NCBI RefSeq assembly: GCF_023156235.1
Contig: NZ_JAKZAI010000005.1
Coordinates: 246,936 to 310,935 of the forward strand
Direction of reading: 5' to 3'
DNA length: 64,000 nt
From: Marinobacter goseongensis
GTDB lineage: Bacteria; Pseudomonadota; Gammaproteobacteria; Pseudomonadales; Oleiphilaceae
The notes beneath the pieces were generated by a model. That model did not search any database, was not told the origin of the DNA, and saw only the letters and a list, made by a program, of their open reading frames with translations. Positions 8,258 through 19,456 of the stretch are shown here, in pieces. Every line of letters begins with the position of its first letter. Positions within the stretch are counted from its first letter, which is position 1. Position numbers and translations under genes: made by a program.

Positions 8258-8275
8258 AGCGTACACATGTTAGCC
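8258..8275 (-). promoter_or_regulatory. FabR-like operator upstream of the solo AraC-domain gene
   Basis: AGCGTACACATGTTAGCC matches about 16 of 18 positions of the E. coli FabR palindrome as I recall it, and 13 of 16 core positions of the site at 1853-1868. It lies 50 bases before the start of the minus-strand AraC-like gene. Binding by a FabR/DesT-type TetR protein is inferred. Confidence 0.55.
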
Positions 8276-8446
8276 GAAAACAATCAATACGACTTTTGCG
8301 CTCGATCAACGTTGCACTCACAAACCGCTGACATTAACCGGCAACCATTTCAGCAAGGTTGCAGAATGCCCGGGAGACAAGACCTGGTAGCCAGCACTTA
8401 GTGCCCCAAGGGCCGATTAAGGTATAATCAGCGCACGCACGATTTA
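8276..8446. other. Intergenic stretch without recognisable gene
   Basis: No convincing reading frame, RNA gene or terminator seen. A TATAAT-like hexamer occurs near 8423, but no matching -35 is evident. Confidence 0.4.
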
Positions 8447-8479
8447 ATACCTGACTATTTTACTCTGGTATTGTATAAT
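8447..8479 (+). promoter_or_regulatory. suf promoter overlapped by a type 1 IscR-like site
   Basis: The -35 CTGACT (8451-8456) and a perfect -10 TATAAT (8474-8479) are 17 bases apart. The 25 bases 8447-8471 fit the E. coli type 1 IscR consensus at 23 positions: left half ATACCTGACT, central A/T run, right half ending CTGGTAT. The site covers the -35 and spacer, the position at which [2Fe-2S]-IscR represses its own promoter in E. coli. The consensus is from memory; the match was counted by hand. Confidence 0.75.
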
Positions 8480-8698
8480 CGCTGCCCAGAAGCAACGGAT
8501 TCAGCCCGTCGAATGACCCCTTGCGGACATCGGGCACATCACAATCCGTCATCCAAAAAGCGATTGCAGGGCGTACTCACAGGATGAGCGACCACTGCAA
8601 CACCTGAACTGATGACATCCGCCCGACAGTTCCAACAGCGATGCTGCCGGCGACACCAAGGGCCCTGCGCCCACGATGAGAGATACGGAGCGACGATC

Positions 8699-10147
<1,449 letters not shown>

Positions 10148-10212
10148 CGGCCGCTGCACCTTATTGGCAGATAAACGAATTCATACTGTTCAGAGAAGAG
10201 AGAATCCGACAA

Positions 10213-10983
10213 ATGCTCAGCATCAAGAACCTGCACGCCTCCGTCGAGGGCAAAGAAATCCTCAAGGGCATCAACCTGGAGATCAAGGCCGGGGAAGTTC
10301 ACGCCATCATGGGCCCCAATGGCTCCGGTAAGAGCACCCTGTCCCAGGTGCTGGCAGGCAACGAAGCATTTGAGGTGACCGAAGGTGAAGTCACCCTGAA
10401 CGGTGAAAATCTGCTGGAGCTGGAAACCGAAGAGCGTGCCCGCGAGGGCATCTTCCTGGCGTTCCAGTATCCGGTGGAGATTCCCGGGGTCAGCAACCTG
10501 CAGTTCCTGCGCACTGCGGTGAACGCCATGCGTCAGCACAAGGGCGAAGGCGAAATGAACGCCGCCGAGTTCATGAAGCTGGCCAAAGACGTGTCCAAAC
10601 AGGTGGACCTGGACCCGGCGTTTCTCAAGCGCGGCGTGAACGAAGGCTTCTCGGGTGGCGAGAAGAAGCGCAACGAGGTCATGCAGGCCCTGCTGCTGCA
10701 GCCGAAGCTGGCGATCCTGGATGAAACCGATTCCGGCCTCGACATCGACGCCCTGCAGGTAGTGTCCAACGGCGTCAACGCACTGCGGGCCGAGGACCGC
10801 GCCATCCTGATGGTGACCCATTACCAGCGCCTGCTCAACCACATCGTGCCGGACTACGTGCACGTGCTGGCCGGCGGCAGGATCGTCAAATCCGGCGGCC
10901 GAGAGCTGGCCCTGGAGCTGGAAGAGCGCGGTTACGGCTGGCTCGGCATCAAAGACGAAGAAGCAGCCAACTCAGCCAACTGA
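10213..10983 (+). CDS. sufC: Fe-S assembly ATPase SufC
   Basis: ABC-type ATPase that drives conformational change in the SufBCD scaffold; it is cytosolic and not a transporter. The 256 residues hold the Walker A GPNGSGKST (about 35-43), the family-specific signature FSGGEKKRNE, and Walker B LAILDETDSGLDIDAL, then the switch histidine in MVTHYQR. The SGGEKKR signature separates SufC from ordinary transport ATPases. Sixty-five bases separate it from sufB; the operon continues with sufD 11 bases after its stop. Confidence 0.97.
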   Translation: MLSIKNLHASVEGKEILKGINLEIKAGEVHAIMGPNGSGKSTLSQVLAGNEAFEVTEGEVTLNGENLLELETEERAREGIFLAFQYPVEIPGVSNLQFLRTAVNAMRQHKGEGEMNAAEFMKLAKDVSKQVDLDPAFLKRGVNEGFSGGEKKRNEVMQALLLQPKLAILDETDSGLDIDALQVVSNGVNALRAEDRAILMVTHYQRLLNHIVPDYVHVLAGGRIVKSGGRELALELEERGYGWLGIKDEEAANSAN

Positions 10984-10994
10984 GGGAGAGCGGA

Positions 10995-12281
10995 ATGAAA
11001 TCAGCACCAACCTTATCCGCCGCGTTCCTCCATCCGGCCGGGCAATCGCTGCCTGAGCCGCTGCTGGCGCTGCGCAAGCAACGGGGCACGGCGTTGGTGG
11101 ATATGCCTCTGCCAACCCGAAAAACCGAAAACTGGAAGTACTCCAGCAAGTACCTGAAGCTGACCGACGAGATAGCCATTTCGCTGCCGGCGGATCGCAA
11201 ATCGGGCAGCAGCCTGGCAGTGCCGGGCTACAAGGTCGTATTCCTGAACGGCGTGATGATGCCGGAAGCCAGTGAATACCCGGACCTCAGTGGCATCACC
11301 ATCGAGCGCTTCAGCGACCTGGATGACGACACCGCCACCACCCTCGCCGAGCGTATGGACAGCACGCTCGACAACAACGCGGTGCAGATGGCGCGGCTGA
11401 ACTCTGCCCGCTTCGAGGATGGCCTGCTGATCCGGCTCGCAGCAGACGCCGTGCTGGAGCAACCGCTGTTCATCGTTCACGAAGTCACCGCGGACGCCAG
11501 CGGTTCGGCGTACCCGCGCATCTTCGTGGAAGCCGGCCGCAACAGCCAGATCACCCTGGTGGAGGAGTACATCTCCAGTGGCAGCGAGTCGGTCATGGTC
11601 AATACCGTCACCGAGCTCGCCCTGGCCGACGGCGCCAACGTCACCAGCATTCGCCTCAACACGGAAGGCGAGAACGTGCAGCACATCGGTGCCACCGGTG
11701 TTCGTCAGCAGCGCAGCTCACGCTTCGAGAGCCACTGCGTCGGCTTTGGCGGTCCGCTGCGCCGGCACGACCTGCAGGTTCGTCTGGAAGGTGAAGGCGC
11801 CGAGTGCAAACTCAACGGCGTGGTGGTTACCCAGGGCAAACAGCATTACGACAACCACACCACCATCGAACATGTGGCCGCCCACTGCAACAGCGAGGAA
11901 ACCTATCGCAATATTGCAGCGGACCAGTCCCACGCGGTGTTCAATGGCCGCATCCATATCCATCAGGATGCCCAGAAGTCCAATGCGGACATGAACAACA
12001 AGAACCTGCTGCTGTCCAATGGCGCAGAGATCGACACCAAACCGGAGCTGGAAATTTACGCCGATGACGTCAAATGCGCTCACGGCGCCACCATCGGCCA
12101 GCTCGATGAGGTTTCGTTGTTCTATCTGGTGTCTCGTGGCATCGGCCGGCGGGAAGCCAACGTATTGCTGACCATGGCCTTTATCAACGAACTGGTTGAG
12201 CAGATTCCGGTGGCACAGGTACGGGAGACCGCCCAGGCCCGGCTGAACCAGTTCTTCGACCAGACTTTCGAGGGGGCGTAA
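10995..12281 (+). CDS. sufD: Fe-S cluster assembly protein SufD
   Basis: SufB paralogue that pairs with it and SufC in the scaffold and is needed for iron entry. The 428 residues have a variable N-terminus with the conserved PTRKTENWKYSS motif near residue 35, and a C-terminal beta-helix with CVGFGGPLRRHDLQVRLEG, NHTTIEHVAAHCNSEE and DDVKCAHGATIGQLDE. The histidine in KCAHGATIG matches the one proposed to take part in cluster formation. sufS begins 6 bases after the stop, so the two are probably translationally coupled. Confidence 0.95.
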   Translation: MKSAPTLSAAFLHPAGQSLPEPLLALRKQRGTALVDMPLPTRKTENWKYSSKYLKLTDEIAISLPADRKSGSSLAVPGYKVVFLNGVMMPEASEYPDLSGITIERFSDLDDDTATTLAERMDSTLDNNAVQMARLNSARFEDGLLIRLAADAVLEQPLFIVHEVTADASGSAYPRIFVEAGRNSQITLVEEYISSGSESVMVNTVTELALADGANVTSIRLNTEGENVQHIGATGVRQQRSSRFESHCVGFGGPLRRHDLQVRLEGEGAECKLNGVVVTQGKQHYDNHTTIEHVAAHCNSEETYRNIAADQSHAVFNGRIHIHQDAQKSNADMNNKNLLLSNGAEIDTKPELEIYADDVKCAHGATIGQLDEVSLFYLVSRGIGRREANVLLTMAFINELVEQIPVAQVRETAQARLNQFFDQTFEGA

Positions 12282-12287
12282 CCGGTT

Positions 12288-13541
<1,254 letters not shown>

Positions 13542-13554
13542 TGGAGGTGACCTT

Positions 13555-13908
13555 ATGACAGCCGAAATCTTCACCCCGACGGTCGCCGTCACCATGACCC
13601 CCAGCGCCGTCAAGCACGTGCGCAAACAACTGGATAAAAAGCCCGACGCCAAAGGTATCCGCCTGGCCATCAAGAAGAGTGGCTGCTCCGGTTTCAAGTA
13701 TGAAACCCAGTGGGTGGAAGACACCGCTGTTGACGACAAGGTGTTTCATATCGATGGCGTGGATGTGTTCGTGAAGGAAGAGCACCTGCCACTGGTGAAC
13801 GGCATCGAGATCGACTTTGTCACCGAGGGCGTGAACTCCATGTTCCAGTTCCGCAACCCCAACGCCACGGCCGAGTGCGGCTGTGGTGAGAGCTTTACTG
13901 TCGCGTAA
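13555..13908 (+). CDS. sufA: A-type Fe-S carrier (SufA/IscA/HesB family)
   Basis: A 117-residue carrier that accepts clusters from the scaffold and hands them to target proteins. The three cluster ligands are present: one cysteine in KKSGCSGFKY and two in ECGCGESF near the C-terminus. It sits right behind sufS, and GGAGGTGA (13543-13550) lies 4 bases before the ATG, which fixes the start and rejects the open frame from 13465. Its place in the suf operon is the reason for calling it SufA rather than IscA or ErpA; sequence alone does not separate these well. Confidence 0.88.
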   Translation: MTAEIFTPTVAVTMTPSAVKHVRKQLDKKPDAKGIRLAIKKSGCSGFKYETQWVEDTAVDDKVFHIDGVDVFVKEEHLPLVNGIEIDFVTEGVNSMFQFRNPNATAECGCGESFTVA

Positions 13909-13950
13909 ACTGCGGCGCCACAGATTGAAAACAGCGAGGCCAGAACAGGC

Positions 13951-14493
13951 ATGCAAGAACGGGAAGTCGTCCTGACCAAACGCGAGGTGGAAGCGCGCCT
14001 TGTGCCTTCCGGCACGGAAATCATGATTCCGTCGGATACCTTTGTGACCATCACCCAGTCCCTGGGCGGCACGTTCACCGTGGCGGTCAACGGCAACCTG
14101 GCCCGCATTGAGGGCCACGACGCCGATGCCCTCGGCAAGCAGCCGCTGGAAAGCAGTTTCGATACCCCGGAAGACGGCACCGTCAATGAAAACCAGGTAT
14201 GGGAAGCCATGCGCAACTGCTACGACCCGGAAATTCCGGTCAACGTGGTTGATCTCGGCCTGATCTACGAGTGCAACATCGAGAACGGGACCGAGGAAGG
14301 CAACCACATCTTCGTCAGAATGACCCTGACGGCCGCCGGTTGTGGCATGGGCCCGGTGATCACCGAGGACGTCCGCCGCAAGCTCGAGCACGTGCCCAAT
14401 GTGGATAAGGTCACGGTGGAACTGACCTTCGATCCGCCCTGGAGCAACGACATGCTCACCGACGAAGCCAAGCTTGAATTGGGGATGCTGTAA
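13951..14493 (+). CDS. sufT: Putative Fe-S assembly protein SufT (MIP18/DUF59 family)
   Basis: A 180-residue protein with an N-terminal extension (about 1-80) in front of a MIP18-type domain containing NCYDPEIPVNVVDLGLIYE and TLTAAGCGMGPVI. This two-part design is that of SufT, an auxiliary factor for maturation of Fe-S proteins, important when demand is high. The cysteine in AAGCGMG is conserved across the family. It lies 42 bases after sufA, and sufE begins immediately after its stop codon (TAAATG), so it is clearly part of the operon. Confidence 0.93.
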   Translation: MQEREVVLTKREVEARLVPSGTEIMIPSDTFVTITQSLGGTFTVAVNGNLARIEGHDADALGKQPLESSFDTPEDGTVNENQVWEAMRNCYDPEIPVNVVDLGLIYECNIENGTEEGNHIFVRMTLTAAGCGMGPVITEDVRRKLEHVPNVDKVTVELTFDPPWSNDMLTDEAKLELGML

Positions 14494-14955
14494 ATGACCG
14501 CCAGCAAAGACACTTTCGTGAACAACCCGCTCGGGAAAGACACCACACTGGACGATGTGCTGGACGGCTTCGAGTTTCTGGACGACTGGGAAGAGCGCTA
14601 CGCGTTTATCATCGATCTGGGCAAGCAGTTACCCGCGTTTCCGGAACAGGCCCGCATTGAGGAAAATTACGTGCACGGCTGCCAGAGCCAGGTGTGGCTG
14701 ACTCATCATTACGATGAAGACAGCGGCAAGCTGTTTCTGTTGATCGATTCCGACGCAATGATCGTGCGCGGCCTGGCCGCTATTATCCTGGTGGCCCTGA
14801 ATGGCAAGAGCCCGCGGGATCTGCTGGCCACCGACATCGACGAGCTCTTCGAGAAGCTGGATCTGTTCCGCCACATCTCGCCGACCCGCGGCAACGGCCT
14901 GCGGGCCATGGTCGGCAAGATTCGCGACACGGCTGCCCGGGTGGCAGTTGCCTGA
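14494..14955 (+). CDS. sufE: Sulfur acceptor SufE
   Basis: Takes the persulfide from SufS and stimulates its activity. The 153 residues have the acceptor cysteine at position 63 in YVHGCQSQVW, followed by the usual LIDSDAMIVRGLAAIILVALNGKSP and the C-terminal SPTRGNGLRAMVGKIRD segment. The first base of the ATG directly follows the sufT stop. Last gene of the suf operon; it converges on flgT with no gap, and I see no terminator hairpin in between. Confidence 0.95.
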   Translation: MTASKDTFVNNPLGKDTTLDDVLDGFEFLDDWEERYAFIIDLGKQLPAFPEQARIEENYVHGCQSQVWLTHHYDEDSGKLFLLIDSDAMIVRGLAAIILVALNGKSPRDLLATDIDELFEKLDLFRHISPTRGNGLRAMVGKIRDTAARVAVA

Positions 14956-16179
14956 TTACCAGATAATCGCTACATCATCCCGCTGAATATTGATCTCGCC
15001 GCCCGACAGCGGCATCTCGCCATTGCTGAAATCCGGGTGCACGTTTCGCAGCGTCACCCGGGTCTGGCTGTCTGACAGCTCCGGCGTCCCGCCAAGCGAG
15101 TCGAAGAAACGCTGACTGCGATACAGATTCAGCTCATCCCCCGGCCGCAGACCAGCGGTCGCGCCGGATGCCAGCGTGACACGGTTACCATCGACCCGGG
15201 TAACCCGGGTAATAAATGGCTGACAGGTCAGCGCCTCCTGCACTGCCGAACCCATGTCCGCCATCACCTTACCCACTGCCTGACCGTAAGCCGTCTCGTC
15301 AAAGCCGGCTGAATCAAAACCCGCTGATGCACCCGGGCCCGCATCCCATTTCGCTTCCGTGGCAAATCGTTGCTGGTAGATCGGCGCGCCACTGAATCCG
15401 TCAAACACCATCATGTCCGCCACAAAGCGCCGGTTCTGGTTGGCGGCACCCACTCCCCGTTGGATGCGATCAATCACCGATGTCCCCCACGCGGCAGGAT
15501 CGGAAACGCCGAGATCCCGGATCACGCCGGTGACCACAAACTGCACATCCATTTCACGCGCCACCTGGATCACGTTGGTGAGGCGGTTATCGAAACCCTG
15601 TTGTGTGGGCGCGTTGAGCAGATCCTGGAACAGACGCGACGTGGTAGCACCGAAGACCTGCAGGTGCCCGGTCTCGTGCAAGGCAGCCTGCAACCGCTGC
15701 GGCAAGATTTCGCCGGCATCGCTGATACGACCAACTCGCGCCTGATCCGGATAAAGGATCGGAAAACCGGTGACCGCCACCCGCTTTTTCAGGTCGGCGG
15801 CGTCGCCGGCACCGCAACTGGCACCCTCTGACATGTCGGCCCGCACCGTGACGCGCAGCAAATCACCACGGCGGTATTCATCCACGATGCGCGCGTCTCT
15901 CGCCCGCGCTGACGACGCCACCTGAACCCGGGATTCGGTCACTACGCCATTCTCCATGGTGTCGTGACTACTGATCTGCGCCTCATACTGCAGCGACACA
16001 TCGCGCAGGGCCGCCTTGCGCGCCTGCTCCCGCGCCGCCTCCAGATCACCGTTGTAGATGGTGGCGTGGCCCACGCCTTCCAGCACCACGGCCTGGGCCA
16101 CAGGGTAAACCAGCAGGTTAACTGCCAGGGTTACTAACAGGAGAATCCGCGCAGCGTTCATGGGCATTCGGTCACTCAT
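14956..16179 (-). CDS. flgT: Flagellar assembly protein FlgT
   Basis: Periplasmic protein that in Vibrio builds the H ring around the basal body and so helps hold the stator ring. The 407 residues start with a signal peptide (to about residue 30, VYPVAQAVVLEG). The N domain has ATIYNGDLEAAREQARKAALRDVS, the middle domain starts near KKRVAVTGFPILYPDQA, and a small C-terminal barrel runs to DDVAIIW. It follows flgP after 12 bases on the same strand. No other flagellar genes are near. Three in-frame ATGs lie close together and I cannot separate them by a ribosome site. Confidence 0.85.
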   Translation of the reverse strand: MSDRMPMNAARILLLVTLAVNLLVYPVAQAVVLEGVGHATIYNGDLEAAREQARKAALRDVSLQYEAQISSHDTMENGVVTESRVQVASSARARDARIVDEYRRGDLLRVTVRADMSEGASCGAGDAADLKKRVAVTGFPILYPDQARVGRISDAGEILPQRLQAALHETGHLQVFGATTSRLFQDLLNAPTQQGFDNRLTNVIQVAREMDVQFVVTGVIRDLGVSDPAAWGTSVIDRIQRGVGAANQNRRFVADMMVFDGFSGAPIYQQRFATEAKWDAGPGASAGFDSAGFDETAYGQAVGKVMADMGSAVQEALTCQPFITRVTRVDGNRVTLASGATAGLRPGDELNLYRSQRFFDSLGGTPELSDSQTRVTLRNVHPDFSNGEMPLSGGEINIQRDDVAIIW

Positions 16180-16191
16180 TCAGGCATTTGG

Positions 16192-16728
16192 TCAGTCAAG
16201 GTAATACAGCGAATCAACACTGCGGCTCTGGACGTCACCGGTGCTGTCGTTGTCTGTGGGCATGGGGATCGGGCACAGATCCTGAACCTGCCGGTCGGAA
16301 ACATCGGCAACACAGGCGCGGAACCGCGGCTCCAGCTTCAGCTCCATCACGGTTTCAATCACCCCATCACTGTGCTCATTCACCGCCACCATTTTGGCGC
16401 CACGGATGTAGCTGTCGACATAAGTGCGGAACATGTCGTTGCGCAACACAAAGTCATTGACCGTAGAGCTGCCATAGACCACGGTGCCGTACACTCGCTC
16501 AGCCAGATTGCGATAGGCATCCAACTGGGAGGCACGCCTTGCCAGCAGTCGCTTACGGGTGTTCAGGCGATCCCCCGACACATCCTCATAGGTGCCGAAA
16601 CCGCTCACCCGAACCGTGATCGGATCCAGCTTCCGGTCTCGGTCGTCACCTTTCTGATGGCTCCCCATCGGGGCGCAGCCTGCCATTGCCAGGGCCAGCA
16701 GGGGTACCACTATCCAGCGCAGGGTCAT
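16192..16728 (-). CDS. flgP: FlgP-like (LPP20 family) outer-membrane lipoprotein
   Basis: A 178-residue lipoprotein with the lipobox LAMAGC, cysteine at position 18, then the LPP20-type core RLLARRASQLDAYRNLAERVYG. In Vibrio and Campylobacter, FlgP forms rings around the basal body in the outer membrane. The companion gene flgO, usually just before flgP, is absent here. I choose ATG 16728 because GGAG is 7 bases before it; ATG 16734 would have only one base of spacing, and the frame also opens from TTG 16743. Co-transcribed with flgT. Confidence 0.82.
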   Translation of the reverse strand: MTLRWIVVPLLALAMAGCAPMGSHQKGDDRDRKLDPITVRVSGFGTYEDVSGDRLNTRKRLLARRASQLDAYRNLAERVYGTVVYGSSTVNDFVLRNDMFRTYVDSYIRGAKMVAVNEHSDGVIETVMELKLEPRFRACVADVSDRQVQDLCPIPMPTDNDSTGDVQSRSVDSLYYLD

Positions 16729-16928
16729 GTTCATTCTCCGCAAAGTCTCGTTTCAGGGCTCCAATTGTCTGTTCCATGAAAGAATCACGCCATGTTTCCT
16801 AACCCCTTGATTAGCTAAACGACCTCCACCGAGCCACACCGTTTCCGCCCCAGGCGCCGGGGACGGGCGGCAAAAAAATACCGCCATTTACATCCGGAAA
16901 ACAAACCGTTACCAGTTCACCGGTGTGT

Positions 16929-16981
16929 GGGCTCGGAAACTCTTTTAACCTGACAGGCGTGTCACCGAGCCCCCATATAAC
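16929..16981 (+). promoter_or_regulatory. Nested inverted repeat and possible promoter before the TraF-like gene
   Basis: GGGCTCGG (16929-16936) pairs with CCGAGCCC (16965-16972). Between them TGACA-GGCG-TGTCA (16951-16964) forms an inner hairpin. CTGACA (16950-16955) resembles a -35 and TATAAC (16976-16981) a -10, though 20 bases apart. The structure could be an operator or a leader hairpin; I cannot tell which. The rest of 16729-16928 shows nothing recognisable. Confidence 0.35.
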
Positions 16982-17004
16982 AAGAGCAAACAGGTAACCG
17001 CCAC

Positions 17005-18249
17005 ATGATTGATCATCGTCTGAGCAAGCTGTCCATTGCCATCGGCCTCTCCATTGCCACCTCTGCCGCCTTCGCGAGCCCGCAGGCCTTCATGTCCTCG
17101 CGCTCATTTGCCATGGGTGGCACCGGCGTGGCAATGGCCCAGCCGGCGGCGGCCGGCATGGCCAACCCCGCCATGCTCGCGGCGGACCATCACCAGTGGG
17201 TGGACGAATTCGGTCTCATACTGCCGTCGGTGAACGTGCGCTTTGCCGATGACAAAGAAACCATCGACCAGATTGATGATATCCAGGACACCATTGAGCT
17301 CGTGGAACAGAGCGCCAACCGCGCCGACGTGGCCGGGACCCAGGACGCCGCCGGCGCGCTGCGGAACCAGCTCAGCGACCTGAATCGCGACACCATGCGC
17401 GGAGATGTCGGTTTCGGTGTCGGTGTGGCGATTCCCACGTCATCGGTCTCCGTGGGGTTCTTCACCAGCGCCAGCCTGCGCACCACCGTTCGCGGAAACG
17501 TGACCAACGACGACCTGCAACGGCTGGAGGATATTGAAAATGGCACCATCGACGCGTTGGTGGGCGGGCGCGAGATTGGCGACAACCTGACGTCCGATGG
17601 CACGGTGCTGGCCTCTGCGGTTGCGGAAGTGGGCATCAGCCTCGCCAAAAGCTTCGAGCTCGCCAACGGGCAGCAGCTGCAAGTGGGCGTTTCTCCCAAG
17701 TACGTCCAGATGCGAACCTTTGAGTACGTTCAGACTGTCGGTGACTTCGAGGATGACGATTTCGACGATGACGAGAACGAAACCAAAGACAGCGGATTCA
17801 ATTTCGACCTGGGTGCCGCCTATTCGTTCGGCGAGCAGAACCAGTGGAATGCCGGTGCCGTGGTTCGTAACGTGATCCCGATGGACCTCGACTCCGTCCG
17901 TGGCCGGGAGATGAAACTGGATCCCATGGTAACGGCCGCCATCGCCCATCGGGGTACTTTCCATGTGGTGACCGCCGAGCTCGACCTGACCAAACGGGAG
18001 GCGTTCGGTTACGAGGATGATACCCAGTGGCTGGCGTTGGGCGCTGAATTCGACGCGTTCCGCTACGCCCAGCTGCGCACCGGTATCCGGCAAAACCTGG
18101 CCAGCAACGACAATAACGACGGCATAGAAGAGAAAACCCAGCTCACCGCCGGTGTCGGGCTGTCGCCCTTTGGCGCCCGTCTCGACATCGGCGTGTTGTT
18201 CAGCGATGCGGAGGTCGGGGCCGCCATCGAACTGGGCGCGTCGTTCTGA
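17005..18249 (+). CDS. TraF-like outer-membrane beta-barrel protein
   Basis: A 414-residue secreted protein of the group often annotated as conjugal transfer protein TraF, although no conjugation genes are near. A signal peptide ends at about residue 25 (SAAFASPQ). It is followed by SSRSFAMGGTGVAMAQPAAAGMANPAML, a segment also found near the start of FadL-like barrels, then a helical insert (about 85-135) and alternating strands to the C-terminal phenylalanine (IELGASF), the usual outer-membrane signal. An acidic run, DFEDDDFDDDENE, lies near residues 250-263 and may be a surface loop. Function is unknown; a barrel channel or transporter is likely. Confidence 0.72.
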   Translation: MIDHRLSKLSIAIGLSIATSAAFASPQAFMSSRSFAMGGTGVAMAQPAAAGMANPAMLAADHHQWVDEFGLILPSVNVRFADDKETIDQIDDIQDTIELVEQSANRADVAGTQDAAGALRNQLSDLNRDTMRGDVGFGVGVAIPTSSVSVGFFTSASLRTTVRGNVTNDDLQRLEDIENGTIDALVGGREIGDNLTSDGTVLASAVAEVGISLAKSFELANGQQLQVGVSPKYVQMRTFEYVQTVGDFEDDDFDDDENETKDSGFNFDLGAAYSFGEQNQWNAGAVVRNVIPMDLDSVRGREMKLDPMVTAAIAHRGTFHVVTAELDLTKREAFGYEDDTQWLALGAEFDAFRYAQLRTGIRQNLASNDNNDGIEEKTQLTAGVGLSPFGARLDIGVLFSDAEVGAAIELGASF

Positions 18250-18254
18250 CAGAA

Positions 18255-18278
18255 CGCGGCCGGTTTGCCTCGGCCGCG
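18255..18278 (+). repeat. GC-rich hairpin after the TraF-like gene
   Basis: CGCGGCCG pairs with CGGCCGCG around an 8-base loop, six bases after the stop codon. There is no U-tract, so it is more likely an mRNA end-protecting stem or a weak terminator than a strong intrinsic one. Confidence 0.5.
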
Positions 18279-18331
18279 CCCAGCGCCGATAATCCACCGG
18301 ACATTTCCCGTATTGGAGCACTCCCGGGCAT

Positions 18332-19453
18332 ATGGATATCTATCTGGTGGGCGGCGCGGTCCGCGATGAACTCCTCGGTCTCGAAGTGAAAGACCGGGAC
18401 TGGGTGGTGGTGGGCGCCACACCGGACGACATGCTCAAACGCGGTTTCAAGCAGGTGGGTGCGGACTTCCCGGTCTTCCTGCACCCCGAGACCCGTGAAG
18501 AGTACGCCCTGGCGCGGACCGAGCGGAAAGCGGGTCGGGGCTATCATGGTTTTACTGTGTACAGCGCGCCGGACGTCACTCTCGAAGACGACCTGCGCCG
18601 CCGCGACCTGACCATCAATGCCATGGCTCGCACCGAAGCCGGCACCCTGGTCGACCCCTTCAACGGTCGGGCTGATCTCGACGCCCGGACGCTGCGGCAC
18701 GTATCCGCCGCGTTTGCCGAGGACCCGCTGCGCATACTCCGCACCGCGCGCTTTGCTGCTCGCCTTGCCCCGATCGGGTTCCGGGTGGCGGATGACACCA
18801 TGGCGTTGATGCGGCAGATGGTGGCAAACGACGAGGTCAGACATCTCGTCGCCGAACGGGTCTGGCAGGAAATCCAGCGCGCCCTCCATGAAAACGAGCC
18901 CGGCACCTTCTTTGAGGTACTGCGGGACTGCAACGCCCTCGCAGTAATGATTCCGGAGCTCGCCCCCGGAGACACCTTCAAGGCGGCATTGACGGCCCTT
19001 CGCCGCGCCTGCAACAGCAGCGATGACACCGGCACCCGTTTTGCGGCGCTGTTCTCTCCCCTGCCAGAGGACGACACCCGGGCCCGCGCGCGCGCCCTCA
19101 AAGCCCCTAACGACTGCCAGGATCTGGCCAGACTGACCAGTCAGCTTTGTCATACCCTTCAGCAACAGGACACTGCCGGCGTTGATGAGAGCACCTTGTT
19201 GGAGATTCTCGACGGCACCGACGCATGGCGACGCCCGGAGCGGTTCCAGCGTTTGCTCACGACCCTGTTCTGCGCACTGCCCGCGGAGATTCATGGCCTG
19301 ATCCGGCTGCTCAAGGCCAGCGAACAGGCCGCCACCAGCGTTGAGGCCAGGGCGTTGCTGGCGCAGGGATTCAAGGGCAAGGCGCTGGGTGAAGCGATCC
19401 GGCAGGAGCGTCTGCAACGTATCGCCACACTGATCCATCAGCAGCAGGCCTGA
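18332..19453 (+). CDS. cca: CCA tRNA nucleotidyltransferase, form without HD domain
   Basis: Adds or repairs the CCA end of tRNAs without a template. The head has GGAVRDELLG and the metal-binding pair in KDRDWVVVG, then DLRRRDLTINAMA, the EDPLRILRTARFAARL neck, and VAERVWQEIQRAL, all in standard order. The 373 residues lack the C-terminal HD phosphohydrolase of the 412-residue E. coli enzyme, and no HD motif is visible, so only the nucleotidyl-transfer function is expected. The next gene starts 3 bases after its stop. Confidence 0.95.
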   Translation: MDIYLVGGAVRDELLGLEVKDRDWVVVGATPDDMLKRGFKQVGADFPVFLHPETREEYALARTERKAGRGYHGFTVYSAPDVTLEDDLRRRDLTINAMARTEAGTLVDPFNGRADLDARTLRHVSAAFAEDPLRILRTARFAARLAPIGFRVADDTMALMRQMVANDEVRHLVAERVWQEIQRALHENEPGTFFEVLRDCNALAVMIPELAPGDTFKAALTALRRACNSSDDTGTRFAALFSPLPEDDTRARARALKAPNDCQDLARLTSQLCHTLQQQDTAGVDESTLLEILDGTDAWRRPERFQRLLTTLFCALPAEIHGLIRLLKASEQAATSVEARALLAQGFKGKALGEAIRQERLQRIATLIHQQQA

Positions 19454-19456
19454 GCC

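Noticed and set aside
17005..18249. Conjugation locus suggested by the TraF name
   Set aside because: No other transfer genes are near; the TraF label for this barrel family is an annotation habit, not evidence of conjugation.
18255..18278. Intrinsic terminator after the TraF-like gene
   Set aside because: The stem is strong but has no U-tract; kept only as a hairpin.
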